Part shown: positions 9,123-18,499 of the stretch, one piece after another
How positions within the stretch are numbered: position 1 is the stretch's first letter
Layout of the letters: every line of letters begins with the position of its first letter
Assembly: GCA_964250755.1 (NCBI GenBank)
Contig: CAXUHB010000001.1
Location: 1 to 64,000, forward strand
DNA length: 64,000 nucleotides
Source of the DNA: DASWOJ01 sp964250755
GTDB lineage: Bacteria > Pseudomonadota > Alphaproteobacteria > Acetobacterales > Acetobacteraceae
Reading direction: 5' to 3'
Translations under genes and position numbers: made by a program
The notes under the pieces: generated by a model
What the model was told of the DNA's origin: nothing
Database searches by the model: none
The model's input: only the letters and a program-made list of their open reading frames with translations

Positions 9123-10835
9123 CTACAGCGCCGAGATCGTGCGGGCCTTGATGAGGAGCTGCCAGTCCGCCTCCTCGGCCAGCATTACGGCGGCAATGCG
9201 CCGGGCGGCGCGCAGCACCCCGGCGCGGCCCGGGCTGGCCGGGTTCAGCCCGGCCATATTCGGCCCGGCCGCGTCCAGCGCCGCCACCTGCGCCTGCAGC
9301 TCCGCCGCAACGGCGCGGTAGCGCGTCGCCAGGCGGCCATACTCGCCGAAGCCCAGCAGCCCCAGGAACACCGGCGCCAAGGCCGGCAGGATCAGGGCGG
9401 ACTGATCGAACCAAGTGGGGGTCGGCGCACCGCCGGCCAGCATCGCCGCGGTGCGGACCGCCGCGGCCACGACCCCGCAGGAGAACAGCGCGACACCGAT
9501 GCGTTGCAGCCGCCGGGCAAGGGCATCGTAGCGCCTGGCCCGGCCCAGCAAGTAAGCCACCTGCGCCGCTGCCTGCGCCCGCACGAAGGCCGCCGCCGCC
9601 GCCAGCGCCGCCGCATCCAGGCGCAGGCTGGGCAGCCCGGCGGCGCGCACCGCGCGCTGCCCGTACCAGGCCGTCCAGTCCGCCGCGTGTGCCTGATGCA
9701 CCGCCGCCCCGGGCGGGCGCACCCCGGCCCCCAGCGGCAGCAGCAGCCGCGCGTTGCGGAGATACTCGGCCAGCGCGCGGTAGGCGATGAAGCGGTGCTG
9801 CGACTGCATCCAGCCGCCGCGGGCGGAGAAGACGATCACCGCGACCAGCGAAAGGAACTGCAACGCCAGCCCAAGGGGCCGCAGCGGCGCCGGGCCGAAC
9901 GAGGCGACGAAGGCCCCCAGCGTCGCCGGCAGCACCAGGCCGTAGCGCAGCAGCCCCGCCGCCCGGAACTGCGCGGCATAGCGCTGGGCCAGGCGGTCCG
10001 CTGGCTCGAACGCTGGCAGCAGCAGCGCCTCGCTGGCCAGCACGCCGCCGCCTAGCGGGGCTGGTGCGGGTGGCAGCGGTGCGAGCGGCAGCGGAGCGGA
10101 GACGGCGGCCCGGGCGCCGAGCAGCACTGCACGCTCGAACCACCGCACGAAGGCGCCGGCCCAGGCCGCGGCGCGGGGATCGTCGGACTGCATCGCGGCG
10201 GGAAAGCCGTCGGGGTCGGGCGGGGGCAGCAGGGCAGCGGCCAGCAGCGCCTCCATCGTGCCGGCCCCGTGCCATGCGGCCGGCCCTGTGCCGGCGGGCG
10301 GCAGCACCGCAACGGGCAGGCCGCACTCCAGCGCATGGGCCACCACGTCGCCGGTGCCGCCTGGCCCGCGCGGCGGCAAGCCGTCCCAGACGGCAAGCAG
10401 CAGGTCGGACTGCTCGACCACCTGCGCGCCGATGTCGGCATAGGGTTCGCCGCCGCGGGCGCGGTTCCCGTCGAGTTCGCTGACGACGGCGGCGCGGGCG
10501 AGCAGCGCATGAAAGCCGCGCCGGGCCGGCCCTTCCGGGAAATCCCGCGCGAACTCGTCCGCAGCGAAGGGCAGCACGGCCACGAGAGTCCAGCCGGCGT
10601 CCAGCGCTGCCTCGGCCAGGAAGGTGTCGGCGCCCTCCGCCAGGCCGCATACGCAGCGCAGGGCGGGCGGGTCGGGGCGATACAGCGGAGCCGTGGCGGC
10701 CTGGTCGGCGGCATGCAGGCGCAGCACGCCCTCCCGCACTTGGCGGAACAGGCTGTCGGCCGCACCGCGCAACGCCGACCCGGCGCCGCCGGGCAGCGCG
10801 CGGTGCCCGGTGACGCCGACCTGGAACGCCATCAT
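9123..10835 (-). CDS. SLOG-domain protein with SLATT-like transmembrane effector region
   Basis: About 570 residues. The N-terminal Rossmann-like region starts with VGVTGHR (residues 6-12), then CGLAEGADTFLAEAA and EQSDLLLAVWDG, features of the SLOG/DprA-type nucleotide-binding superfamily. From about residue 285 it has the segment FEPADRLAQRYAAQFR and two hydrophobic helices (about 297-316 and 318-338), then a second pair (about 445-465 and 480-498), resembling SLATT/DUF4231-type 2TM modules proposed as pore-forming effectors. Expected logic: the SLOG domain senses a nucleotide-derived ligand and the membrane part permeabilises. ATG 10835 puts the SLOG strand at the N-terminus; ATG 10940 would add 35 Ala/Pro-rich residues. 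First gene of the leftward operon. Confidence 0.75.
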   Translation of the reverse strand: MMAFQVGVTGHRALPGGAGSALRGAADSLFRQVREGVLRLHAADQAATAPLYRPDPPALRCVCGLAEGADTFLAEAALDAGWTLVAVLPFAADEFARDFPEGPARRGFHALLARAAVVSELDGNRARGGEPYADIGAQVVEQSDLLLAVWDGLPPRGPGGTGDVVAHALECGLPVAVLPPAGTGPAAWHGAGTMEALLAAALLPPPDPDGFPAAMQSDDPRAAAWAGAFVRWFERAVLLGARAAVSAPLPLAPLPPAPAPLGGGVLASEALLLPAFEPADRLAQRYAAQFRAAGLLRYGLVLPATLGAFVASFGPAPLRPLGLALQFLSLVAVIVFSARGGWMQSQHRFIAYRALAEYLRNARLLLPLGAGVRPPGAAVHQAHAADWTAWYGQRAVRAAGLPSLRLDAAALAAAAAFVRAQAAAQVAYLLGRARRYDALARRLQRIGVALFSCGVVAAAVRTAAMLAGGAPTPTWFDQSALILPALAPVFLGLLGFGEYGRLATRYRAVAAELQAQVAALDAAGPNMAGLNPASPGRAGVLRAARRIAAVMLAEEADWQLLIKARTISAL

Positions 10836-11026
10836 CGGGCGGGGCGGAGCGGCGGACGCCCGTGCTGCGGATGCCCGTGCTGCGGACGCGCGGGGCGCGG
10901 GCGCCTGGGTTGGCGGGCTTGGGGGTCGTGCCGGTGTCATCGCCGGCCAGGATGGCAGGGACGCCTGCGGCCCTCAATGGCTTGCGCCGGCGGAACGAGC
11001 CGGTACCCTGCGCTGGCAGGGATGGA
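10836..11026. promoter_or_regulatory. Divergent intergenic region between the two SLOG/SLATT genes
   Basis: The only space from which both arms of the cluster can be transcribed. It contains two and a half copies of a 15-bp direct repeat (GCGGACGCCCGTGCT type, 10852-10896), which would encode an Ala-Ser-Ala-Ala-Arg repeat if the leftward gene began at 10940. I see no clear -35/-10 pair. Confidence 0.4.
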
Positions 11027-12643
11027 GTGGACACGGTGACTGGGAGCAAGGTGTCAGGCGGACTGGCGGCGGCGGACCGGATGGAGCCGGCGCTGCGGGC
11101 CGGGCTGGTGGGGCCGCTGGACGGGGTGGGCGCCGCGCCCGTGCTGGCGCTGCTGGCCCAGGTGCGGGCGCACCTGGGCGGCGGCCCCGCCGCCCTGCGG
11201 CTGGTGGCAGCGGACCCGGCGGACCCCGGCCTGTGCGCCGCTGCCGGGGCGGCGGGCTGGGCCGTTCACCTCGTTGCCGGCCTGGCGCGGGACGGGCTGC
11301 CCCCCTGTGCCCTGATCCTGGACGGCGACCCTGCCGACCCCGCCGCCGCGCACGAAGCCGCCGCCCGCACCGTCATACGCAACTGCGACCTGCTGGTGGC
11401 GCTTGGCGATGCCCGGTCCGTGCCGCTGGAGGCGCATGTGCGGCAGGCGCTCGGCCTCGGTGTCCCGGTCTGGTGGCTCGCGCCCGGCGCGCCGCCGCGG
11501 CTGCTGCTGGAGCGGGGATGGCACGTGTCGCCCGGCCTGGCGCCGGAGGGAGACGCCGCCTGGGACGGGTTGCGTGCCCAATTGGACGCCGCCCTGCGCC
11601 CGCCCGAGGGGGGTGGGCCGCTACTCGATGCACAGTTGCGGAACAGCCCGATCTGGCATGCGCACCGGGCTGCGCTCGACCGGCTGTGGCGCCCACCAGC
11701 CAGTGAGGCGCAAAGCGGGACGGCACAGGGCGGGCGGGCGCCCGCGCCGCCAGCCTACTGGGTGCCGCTGCAGCAGGCGGCGGATCGGCTGGCGAACGGC
11801 TACGCCGACCGCTACCGCTCGTCATACACCATCGTGCTCGGGCTGGCGGCGCTGGCGCTGGCGGCGGCGGTGCTGGGGCTGGCGCTGGGCGAGCACGGCG
11901 GCGCCTGGGCCGCCGCGCCGGAGGCGCTGGCGCTCCTGGGTATCGTCGTCCTGGTGCAGCTCAACACGCGGCTGGACTGGCGGGGGCAGCTTATCCTGTG
12001 CCGGTTGCTGGCGGAGCTGTGCCGCAAGCAGGGGGCGCTGGGGCTGCTGGGCCGCAGCCTGCCGGCGTCCCGCATTGCCCGCACGACGCGGGAAGGCGGG
12101 ACGGGTTGGGTCGGCTGGCGCTTCGCCGCTGCGGCACGGGCCGCGCCGCCGCCCGCGGGCGTGCTGGCCGGGGCGTCCCTGGGCGCGGCGCGGGACGCCG
12201 CCGCCGCCGTGCTGCTGGGCGGCCAGCGCGCCTACCACGCCGCCCGGATCGAGGCCGGGGAGCGGCGGGAGCGGCGGCTCGTGCAGCTCGGCACGGGGGC
12301 GTTCGGGCTGACCGTGGCCTGCGTAGCGGCGAAGCTGGCCCTGCTGCCGTGGCGGCCAGGAGTGGCGGAGGGCTTCGGCCTGGCGGCGGCCCTGCTGCCC
12401 GCCTTCGCCGCCGCGCTGTTCGGCTTCCGCGCCTATGCCGAGCTGGAGCTGATGGTGGAGCAGTCCGGGCGGACGCTGGCCGTGCTGGACGCCGCCCAGC
12501 GCAGCTTGGACCGCACGGACACGGCACGCCCGCTCGCCAGCCAGCACGTCGGCGATGTGCTGGAGGACGCGGCGTTGGCGATGCTGGCGGACGTGGAGGG
12601 ATGGGTGCAGGTGTCCCGGGTGAAGGCGGTGGAGGCGGGATGA
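11027..12643 (+). CDS. Divergent SLOG-like protein with SLATT-like transmembrane region
   Basis: About 538 residues, same overall plan as the leftward SLOG protein. The N-terminal alpha/beta domain (about 20-190) lacks a GHR motif but keeps a strand-loop pattern and NCDLLVALGD, comparable with QSDLLLAVWDG in the other copy. The segment ADRLANGYADRYRSSY is followed by hydrophobic helices at about 268-287 and 300-316, then a second pair at about 424-444 and 451-471. GTG 11027 has a GCAGGGATGGA ribosome site; GTG 11036, GTG 11051 and ATG 11081 are alternatives. Likely an inner-membrane protein. The two copies may form a hetero-complex or a sensor-effector pair (inference). The STAND gene follows after 111 bp. 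Confidence 0.65.
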   Translation: MDTVTGSKVSGGLAAADRMEPALRAGLVGPLDGVGAAPVLALLAQVRAHLGGGPAALRLVAADPADPGLCAAAGAAGWAVHLVAGLARDGLPPCALILDGDPADPAAAHEAAARTVIRNCDLLVALGDARSVPLEAHVRQALGLGVPVWWLAPGAPPRLLLERGWHVSPGLAPEGDAAWDGLRAQLDAALRPPEGGGPLLDAQLRNSPIWHAHRAALDRLWRPPASEAQSGTAQGGRAPAPPAYWVPLQQAADRLANGYADRYRSSYTIVLGLAALALAAAVLGLALGEHGGAWAAAPEALALLGIVVLVQLNTRLDWRGQLILCRLLAELCRKQGALGLLGRSLPASRIARTTREGGTGWVGWRFAAAARAAPPPAGVLAGASLGAARDAAAAVLLGGQRAYHAARIEAGERRERRLVQLGTGAFGLTVACVAAKLALLPWRPGVAEGFGLAAALLPAFAAALFGFRAYAELELMVEQSGRTLAVLDAAQRSLDRTDTARPLASQHVGDVLEDAALAMLADVEGWVQVSRVKAVEAG

Positions 12644-12754
12644 CGCCCTGCTTGGGGCTGGAGCGCCCTGGACCATCCATGACCAGGCCTGGCCCAGGGG
12701 CTTGACGCGGCGCGCGCAGCCACACTCACTGCTGCAACGTTCCAGAAATCTCTC

Positions 12755-15700
12755 ATGCCCCAGCGCTTCCGCATCTTCATCTCCTCCCCCTCCGACGTGT
12801 TCGCCGAGCGCGAGCGGGTGGAGCGCGTCATCGTCCGGCTGAACGGGGAGTTCGGCGGCAGCCTGCTGGAGGCCATACGGTGGGAGCGGTCGTACTACAC
12901 CGCCGCCAAGACCTTCCAGGACCAGATACCCCTCCCGTCCCAAACCGACCTTGTGCTGTGCATCCTGTGGAAGCGCCTCGGCTTCGAGCTGCCGGCGGAC
13001 TACCGGCGCCCCGACGGCACCACGCCCACCGGCACCGAGTACGAGTTCGAGGACGCGATGCATGCTGCCCGCGCCCGCGGCACCCCGGACGTGCTGGTTT
13101 ACCGCAAGGCCGCCCCCGTCCTGCTGAACGCCGACCAGGTCGAGATGGAGCGGGCGCAGTTCGAGGCGCTCAAGACCTTCTGGTCCCGCTGGTTCCGCTC
13201 CGAGACCGGGCAGTTCACCGCCGCCTACCAAAGCTTCGAGACCGCCGACCAGCTTGAGGTCCAGGTCGAGGCGCATATCCGCCAGTGGCTGGCCCGGCAC
13301 GAGGTCGCTGCCGCCGGCGTCACCTGGCCCATCGAGACCCTGGGGTCGCCGTTCCGCGGCCTGCAGCCTTTCGACGCCGGGCACGCCGCAGTGTTCTTCG
13401 GACGGCGCCGCGCTGTGGAGCACGCGCGGGAGCGGCTGGTGGATGCCGCCGGCCGGGGCACGCCGTTCCTGCTGATGCTGGGCGCCAGCGGGTCGGGCAA
13501 GTCCTCGCTCGTGCGCGCCGGGCTGGTGCCGCGGTTGACCCAGCCCGGCGCCGTCGCGGGCGTGGACGCCTGGCGCACCTGCGTCATGCGGCCGGGGGAG
13601 GGCGACGGGCCGCTCCACGCGCTCGCCCGCGCGCTGTATGCGCCCGGCGCGCTGCCGGAGCTGGCGGGCGGGGACTGCCCGGCGGCGGCGGACTTCGCCG
13701 GCCTGCTCGCGGCCGCGCCCGGCGCCGCGGCGCGGGCGGTGCGGCTGGCGCTGGCGCGCGCCGTCGCGGGCGTGGCGGAGCGCGAGGGTTTCGTCCGGCC
13801 GGTTGAGGCGCGGCTGCTGCTGGTGGTGGACCAGTTCGAGGAGGGGCTGCAGCCGGACGGGGTGGACGCCTTCGCCAGCGCCCTGGCGGCGCTGGCGGGC
13901 GCGGGCTGCTGGGTGGTGGCGACCTTGCGGAGCGACCTGTATGGGTTGTTCCAGCGCGTGCCAGCGCTGCTGGCGCTGCGGGACGGCGGCGCGCAGCTCG
14001 ACCTGCTGCCGCCTGGCCCGGCCGACCTGCCGGAAATCGTGGCTGGCCCCGCCTCCGCCGCGGGCCTGCGCTACGGCACGCGCCCGGATGGGACCGGCTT
14101 GGATGAGGAACTGGCGGCCGCCGCTGCCGCCCCGGGCGCGCTGCCGCTGCTGCAACTGGCGCTGGACGCTCTGTTCGAGGTGCGGGATGCTGCAACCGGC
14201 ACGCTGACCTGCGCCGCCTACGACGCCCTTGGCGGCCTGGCCGGCGTGGTGGAGCGCCGGGCCGAGGCGGCGCTGGCCGGGCTGGACGAGGCCGCACGCG
14301 ATGCCCTGGCCCGGGTGCTGCCCGCCTTGGTGGACGTGACGGAGGGCGGCCAGGTCGTCAGCCGCCCCGCGCCGCTGTCCCGCATCGCGCCCACGGCAGC
14401 GGCCGCTCGGCTGGTGGACGCTTTCACCGCCGCCCGGCTGCTGGTGCCCGACGCGGGCGGCAGCGGCGAGCCGGCTGTCCGGGTCGCGCACGAGTCCCTG
14501 CTGCTCGGCTGGCCGCGCGCCCAGGCGCTGCTGGCCACGGACCGCGAGGCGCTGCGCGTCCGCGGCGGGATCGAGGCGGCCTGCCGCCGTTGGATGGCGG
14601 AGAGCCGGCACCCCGACTTCCTGCTCGCGCCCGGACGGCCCCTGGCGGAGGCGGTGGACCTGGCGGAGCGCCGTCCGGACAGCCTGGACGCGGACGCGCA
14701 CGCCTTCGTGGATGCGTCCCGGGCGGCCGAGGCGGCCCGTCAAGCTGTTGTCCAGGCCCATGCCGAGCGGGAGCTGCGGCTGGAGGCCGCCGCCGCCCAG
14801 GCCCGCGCCGATGCCGCGGCCGCCCTGGTGCGCCGCACCCGCGCCGCCGCGGCGGTCATCGGCGCGCTGATGGTGGCGGCGACTGGGGCGGCGGTCTATG
14901 CCGAGGGCCAGCGGAGCGAGGCGCAGCGCCAGGCCGCGGTTGCCCGGCAGCAGACTGCCGAGGCCGAGCGCAATTTCCAGGCGGCGCTGGGCGGTGGCGC
15001 CGACCTGGTCGCGGCGGTCAACACCCATCTCGGCGACGGCGGCATGACCCGGCGCGTGGCCCGCAAGCTGCTCGGCACCGCGGAGGCCGGGATCGGCCGC
15101 CTGCTGCCGCAAGCCGGCGACGCATCCCTGCCCCCGGCAGTGCTGGAGGCGCAGAGCCGCCTGCAGGCCAGCATGTCCCGCGTGCTGGCCGCAGTCTGCG
15201 ACGGCGGGGACGCGCGCATCCGGGCGGCGCGCGCCGTGGCGATGGCCGAGGCCGCCGTGCGCCCGCCGGGCGGTGCGGCCAGCGAGGCCCTGCTTCTCGC
15301 GATGGATGCGGAGGCGCTGACGGCGGAGGCGGACGGGGACTGGGCGGGCGCCCGCACCATTCTGGAGCGGGCGGAGGCGCGCGCCGCCGGGGCAGGCGAA
15401 GCCACGCGGGCGGCGCTGCAAACCGTCCGGCGCGACCTGGGCTACGCGATGCTGGACGGACCGGATCACGCCCGCGGGGTGGCCCTGCTGCGCGATGACC
15501 TGGCCTGGCAAGGCGCGCAGGCGCAGGCGCGTCCAGGCGATCCCGCAGTGACCGAGGCGATGGCTGACGACCGCCGCCGCCTGGCCTACGCCGCCCAGTC
15601 CGATCCGGACCGTGCGGCGGAGCAAGCGGCGCTGGACGAGGAGGCTGCGGCCCTGCGCCGCCTCGCCGCGGAGGATCCGGCGAACTTGAAGTGGCAGCGC

Positions 15701-16837
15701 TTCCTGATCTTCAACGCGCGCGGCCAGGCCCGGCTCCTGGCGGCGGCTGGCGATGCCGCGGGCGCCGTGTCGAAGGCGCGCGAGGCATCGGCCGGCGCCG
15801 GTGCCCTGCTGGCGCACGATCCGGGCAACGCGCAGTGGCGCATGGTCGCGCTGGGGGCGGACCTGCAATTGGCGCTGCTGCTGATGCGGTCGGGCGACGA
15901 GGCCGGGGCGAAGGCCGTGCTGCGCCCAGACATGGACGCGGTGCAGGCGCTGGCCGCACCGGGGGTGGCGAACCGCGTGTGCCTGCAGGAGGCTGTGGCC
16001 ATGCGCTCGGCCATCGGCAGCGCTATGCTCCTGATGGGCAGCGGCGAGGAGGGGATCGCGGCCATGCAGGCCGGCCTTGCGCTGGCGCAGCGCATCGCCG
16101 ATGCCGCGCCCGCCGATGCCGCAGCCCGGCATGGCTTGGCCGAAGCCGAGACCCAGTTGACCCGCGCCTACTTCCTGGACGAGCAATACGCGCCTGCGGC
16201 GGACCATGCGCGGGCCGGCATCGCGGCGCTGCGGCCGCTCGTGGACGGATCCGGGGCGAAGCCGGGGTGGCAAGCCGAACTGGCGGCCCTGCGCCAGGGC
16301 CTGGGCCTCTCGCAGATGATGCTGGGCGATACGGCGGGCGCTGCCGCCGTGCATGAGGAGAGCTACGCAGCCAGCGAGGCGCTGCTTCGGGCGCAGCCCG
16401 GCAGCGGGGAGCGGCGGCACGAGATGCTGGCGAGCCTGCTCCTGATCGCCGAGGCGCAGCAGCGCGCCGGCGACCCCGGCGCGCAGTGGGCGGCGCTGCA
16501 GCGTGCCTCGGCAGCGGCGGCGGCCCTGGCCCCCCTGGCCGCAGGCCGCCCGGACTGGCAGCGCACGCTGATCGAGGCGAGCCAGGCCATCGGCGTGGCG
16601 GAGCTGGCGCGCCATGAGCCGGAGGCAGCGCTGGGACACCTCAAGCAGGCGCTGGAGCGGGCGGACGCCTTGGTGGCCAGCGTCCCCAACGACAAGCAGG
16701 CACGGATGGCGCAGGCCCAGGCGCTCGCATTCATTGCGGCGGGATACCGCAGCAACGGCCGGACGGACGAGGCCGACGCCTATGCCGGGCGCAGCAAGGC
16801 CGCCATTGCGGCGCTGACCGGCAAGGCGGGCGAGTAG
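12755..16837 (+). CDS. DUF4062-nSTAND NTPase with transmembrane segment and TPR repeats
   Basis: 1360 residues. Residues 1-170 are a DUF4062-type domain (opening RFRIFISSPSDVFAERERV, then LVLCILWKRLG). After the linker SPFRGLQPFD comes a STAND NTPase: Walker A GASGSGKSS (243-251), Walker B VVDQFEE (D359) and the downstream LRSDLY. A hydrophobic helix at about 697-717 (AAVIGALMVAATGAAVYAE) is followed by a coiled coil and, to the end, Ala-rich helical repeats that look like TPRs. STAND proteins oligomerise after ligand recognition by their C-terminal repeats and then activate an N-terminal effector. A single membrane helix between NTPase and repeats is notable: it would place the repeats in the periplasm. 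Same strand as the SLOG-like gene upstream. Confidence 0.85.
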   Translation: MPQRFRIFISSPSDVFAERERVERVIVRLNGEFGGSLLEAIRWERSYYTAAKTFQDQIPLPSQTDLVLCILWKRLGFELPADYRRPDGTTPTGTEYEFEDAMHAARARGTPDVLVYRKAAPVLLNADQVEMERAQFEALKTFWSRWFRSETGQFTAAYQSFETADQLEVQVEAHIRQWLARHEVAAAGVTWPIETLGSPFRGLQPFDAGHAAVFFGRRRAVEHARERLVDAAGRGTPFLLMLGASGSGKSSLVRAGLVPRLTQPGAVAGVDAWRTCVMRPGEGDGPLHALARALYAPGALPELAGGDCPAAADFAGLLAAAPGAAARAVRLALARAVAGVAEREGFVRPVEARLLLVVDQFEEGLQPDGVDAFASALAALAGAGCWVVATLRSDLYGLFQRVPALLALRDGGAQLDLLPPGPADLPEIVAGPASAAGLRYGTRPDGTGLDEELAAAAAAPGALPLLQLALDALFEVRDAATGTLTCAAYDALGGLAGVVERRAEAALAGLDEAARDALARVLPALVDVTEGGQVVSRPAPLSRIAPTAAAARLVDAFTAARLLVPDAGGSGEPAVRVAHESLLLGWPRAQALLATDREALRVRGGIEAACRRWMAESRHPDFLLAPGRPLAEAVDLAERRPDSLDADAHAFVDASRAAEAARQAVVQAHAERELRLEAAAAQARADAAAALVRRTRAAAAVIGALMVAATGAAVYAEGQRSEAQRQAAVARQQTAEAERNFQAALGGGADLVAAVNTHLGDGGMTRRVARKLLGTAEAGIGRLLPQAGDASLPPAVLEAQSRLQASMSRVLAAVCDGGDARIRAARAVAMAEAAVRPPGGAASEALLLAMDAEALTAEADGDWAGARTILERAEARAAGAGEATRAALQTVRRDLGYAMLDGPDHARGVALLRDDLAWQGAQAQARPGDPAVTEAMADDRRRLAYAAQSDPDRAAEQAALDEEAAALRRLAAEDPANLKWQRFLIFNARGQARLLAAAGDAAGAVSKAREASAGAGALLAHDPGNAQWRMVALGADLQLALLLMRSGDEAGAKAVLRPDMDAVQALAAPGVANRVCLQEAVAMRSAIGSAMLLMGSGEEGIAAMQAGLALAQRIADAAPADAAARHGLAEAETQLTRAYFLDEQYAPAADHARAGIAALRPLVDGSGAKPGWQAELAALRQGLGLSQMMLGDTAGAAAVHEESYAASEALLRAQPGSGERRHEMLASLLLIAEAQQRAGDPGAQWAALQRASAAAAALAPLAAGRPDWQRTLIEASQAIGVAELARHEPEAALGHLKQALERADALVASVPNDKQARMAQAQALAFIAAGYRSNGRTDEADAYAGRSKAAIAALTGKAGE

Positions 16838-16923
16838 CAGCGGCAGCGCGGGTTCCGCCGGAGCAGGTGCAACCGCCGGCGGCTTGGGGCAGGATCGGAT
16901 CAGCAAATGGCGGTGGGATGGAC

Positions 16924-18480
16924 ATGACGAGAGATGCGGCGGTCCACAGGATGCGACGCAGGACAGTGCTGGGCGGCCTGGCTGGCGTCGCAGTTTTGGG
17001 GGCTGCCGCCCCGGCCGCGGCGGCGGATACGGTGACGCTGACCTTTCTCCACTTCAACGACGTTTACCGGCACGGCCCCGCGGGCGATTACGGCGGCCTT
17101 GCGGAGATGGCCACCCTGATCGCGCAGGAGCGCGCCCAGGCCGCAGGCCCGGTGTTCCAAACCTTCGGCGGCGACGTGCTCTCCCCGTCCATCGCCTCCA
17201 GCGTCACCCATGGCGCGCACATGATCGAGTTGCTGACCGCGATGGGCACCGACCTGGCGGTGGTCGGCAACCACGAGTTCGACTTCGGCAGCGGCGTCGC
17301 CGCCGAACGGATCGCGGAAGCGGGTTTTCCCTGGTTGGGCGCCAACGTATTGGGCGCGGACGGGCGACCCTTCGCGACGCTGGCGGCCACCCACATGCGG
17401 GAGGCCGCGGGCCTGAAGGTCGGCTTCGTCGGTGTGCTGACCCGGGACACGGCCCGGCTGTGCCCGCATGCGGACGGCGTCACTTTCACCGATGAGGCCG
17501 CGGCGCTGCGGGACGGCGCGGCGGCGCTGCGCCGGGCCGGGGCGGACATCGTGGTGGCGATGACGCATCAGGACCTGGAGGCCGACATACGCATGGCCCG
17601 CAGCGTGCCGGGGCTGGACCTGGTGCTGGGCGGGCACGACCACGAGCCGGCGGAGCTGCAGAACGCGCCCGGGGTGCCCGTACTGAAGTCTGCCTCGGAC
17701 GCGCGCTGGCTGGCCGTCGCGGCCCTGCGCGTCACCCGGCCCGACCCGGCTGCGGGCAGGCCGGCCCGGGTGCGCTCGGTGGGTTGGAAGCTGGTGCCTA
17801 ACGTGGACGTCGCGGCGGACCCGCGCATCGCCGCAGTCGCGGCGGCCATTGACAGCCGGACGGCAGGGGTCCTTGCGCAGCCGCTTGCCACGCTGGACGC
17901 GCCGCTGGACAGCCGCACCGCCACGGTCCGCACCGGGGAGGCCGCGCTCGGCAACCTGGTCGCCGATTCGCTGCGCCGCTACTTCAAGGCGGAAATTGCC
18001 CTGTTCAACGGCGGCGGCCTGCGCGGGGACCGCCTGTATCCGGCAGGCCACGTCCTAACCCGGCGCGACCTGATCGGAGAGATGCCGTTCGGCAACGCCG
18101 TGCAGGAGTTGGAGGTCAGCGGCGCGGTGCTGCTGCAGGCCCTGGAATATGGGCTGTCCGGCATCGAGGAGGGAGCCGGGCGCTTCCTGCAGGTGTCGGG
18201 CCTGTCGTTCGCCTACGACCCGGCGGCGGCGCATGGCCGCCGCCTTGGCCCGGTGCTCGTGGGCAGCGCGCGAGTGGAGCCTGGCCGGATGTACAGCCTG
18301 GCCACGACCGACTACCTGGCTGCCGGCGGAGACGGCTACGACATGCTGAAGGTCGCGAGGGTCCTGGTGGATTCCAGCGGCGGCCCGCTGCTGGTGAACG
18401 TGGTGGCGGAGGCGGTCCAGGCCGCGGGCCGGGTGGACGCGGCGCTTGAGGGCCGGTCCCGCGCTGCCGCTGGGCGCTGA
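16924..18480 (+). CDS. 5'-nucleotidase/UshA-family metallophosphoesterase, Tat-exported
   Basis: About 518 residues. A twin-arginine signal (MRRRTVLGGLAG) ends near AAAAD. The calcineurin-like metal site is complete: HFNDVY, GGDVLS, GNHEFDFG, MTHQD and GGHDHE. The C-terminal 5'-nucleotidase domain shows NGGGLRGD and the PFGNAVQ stretch. It releases phosphate from nucleotides in the periplasm. ATG 16924 has GGTGGG six bases upstream; ATG 16918 is an alternative. It starts 86 bp after the STAND gene on the same strand, but its function fits better with the phosphate genes downstream; whether it belongs to the SLOG/STAND cluster is open. Confidence 0.9.
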   Translation: MTRDAAVHRMRRRTVLGGLAGVAVLGAAAPAAAADTVTLTFLHFNDVYRHGPAGDYGGLAEMATLIAQERAQAAGPVFQTFGGDVLSPSIASSVTHGAHMIELLTAMGTDLAVVGNHEFDFGSGVAAERIAEAGFPWLGANVLGADGRPFATLAATHMREAAGLKVGFVGVLTRDTARLCPHADGVTFTDEAAALRDGAAALRRAGADIVVAMTHQDLEADIRMARSVPGLDLVLGGHDHEPAELQNAPGVPVLKSASDARWLAVAALRVTRPDPAAGRPARVRSVGWKLVPNVDVAADPRIAAVAAAIDSRTAGVLAQPLATLDAPLDSRTATVRTGEAALGNLVADSLRRYFKAEIALFNGGGLRGDRLYPAGHVLTRRDLIGEMPFGNAVQELEVSGAVLLQALEYGLSGIEEGAGRFLQVSGLSFAYDPAAAHGRRLGPVLVGSARVEPGRMYSLATTDYLAAGGDGYDMLKVARVLVDSSGGPLLVNVVAEAVQAAGRVDAALEGRSRAAAGR

Positions 18481-18499
18481 CCGGAGTTGGCGGGCGGTC

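Noticed and set aside
7986..10835. Canonical CBASS operon
   Set aside because: A patatin effector is present but no CD-NTase, E1/E2/JAB or HORMA/TRIP13 gene is in the window.
8623..11049. Minus-strand open frame of 808 codons overlapping SLOG and patatin genes
   Set aside because: Shadow frame rich in Arg, Ala and Gly; the frame with recognisable SLOG and 2TM segments is the real one.
11822..16906. Minus-strand open frame of 1694 codons
   Set aside because: It is antisense to the SLOG-like and STAND genes, has low-complexity Arg/Gln/Gly composition and no family; an effect of high GC.
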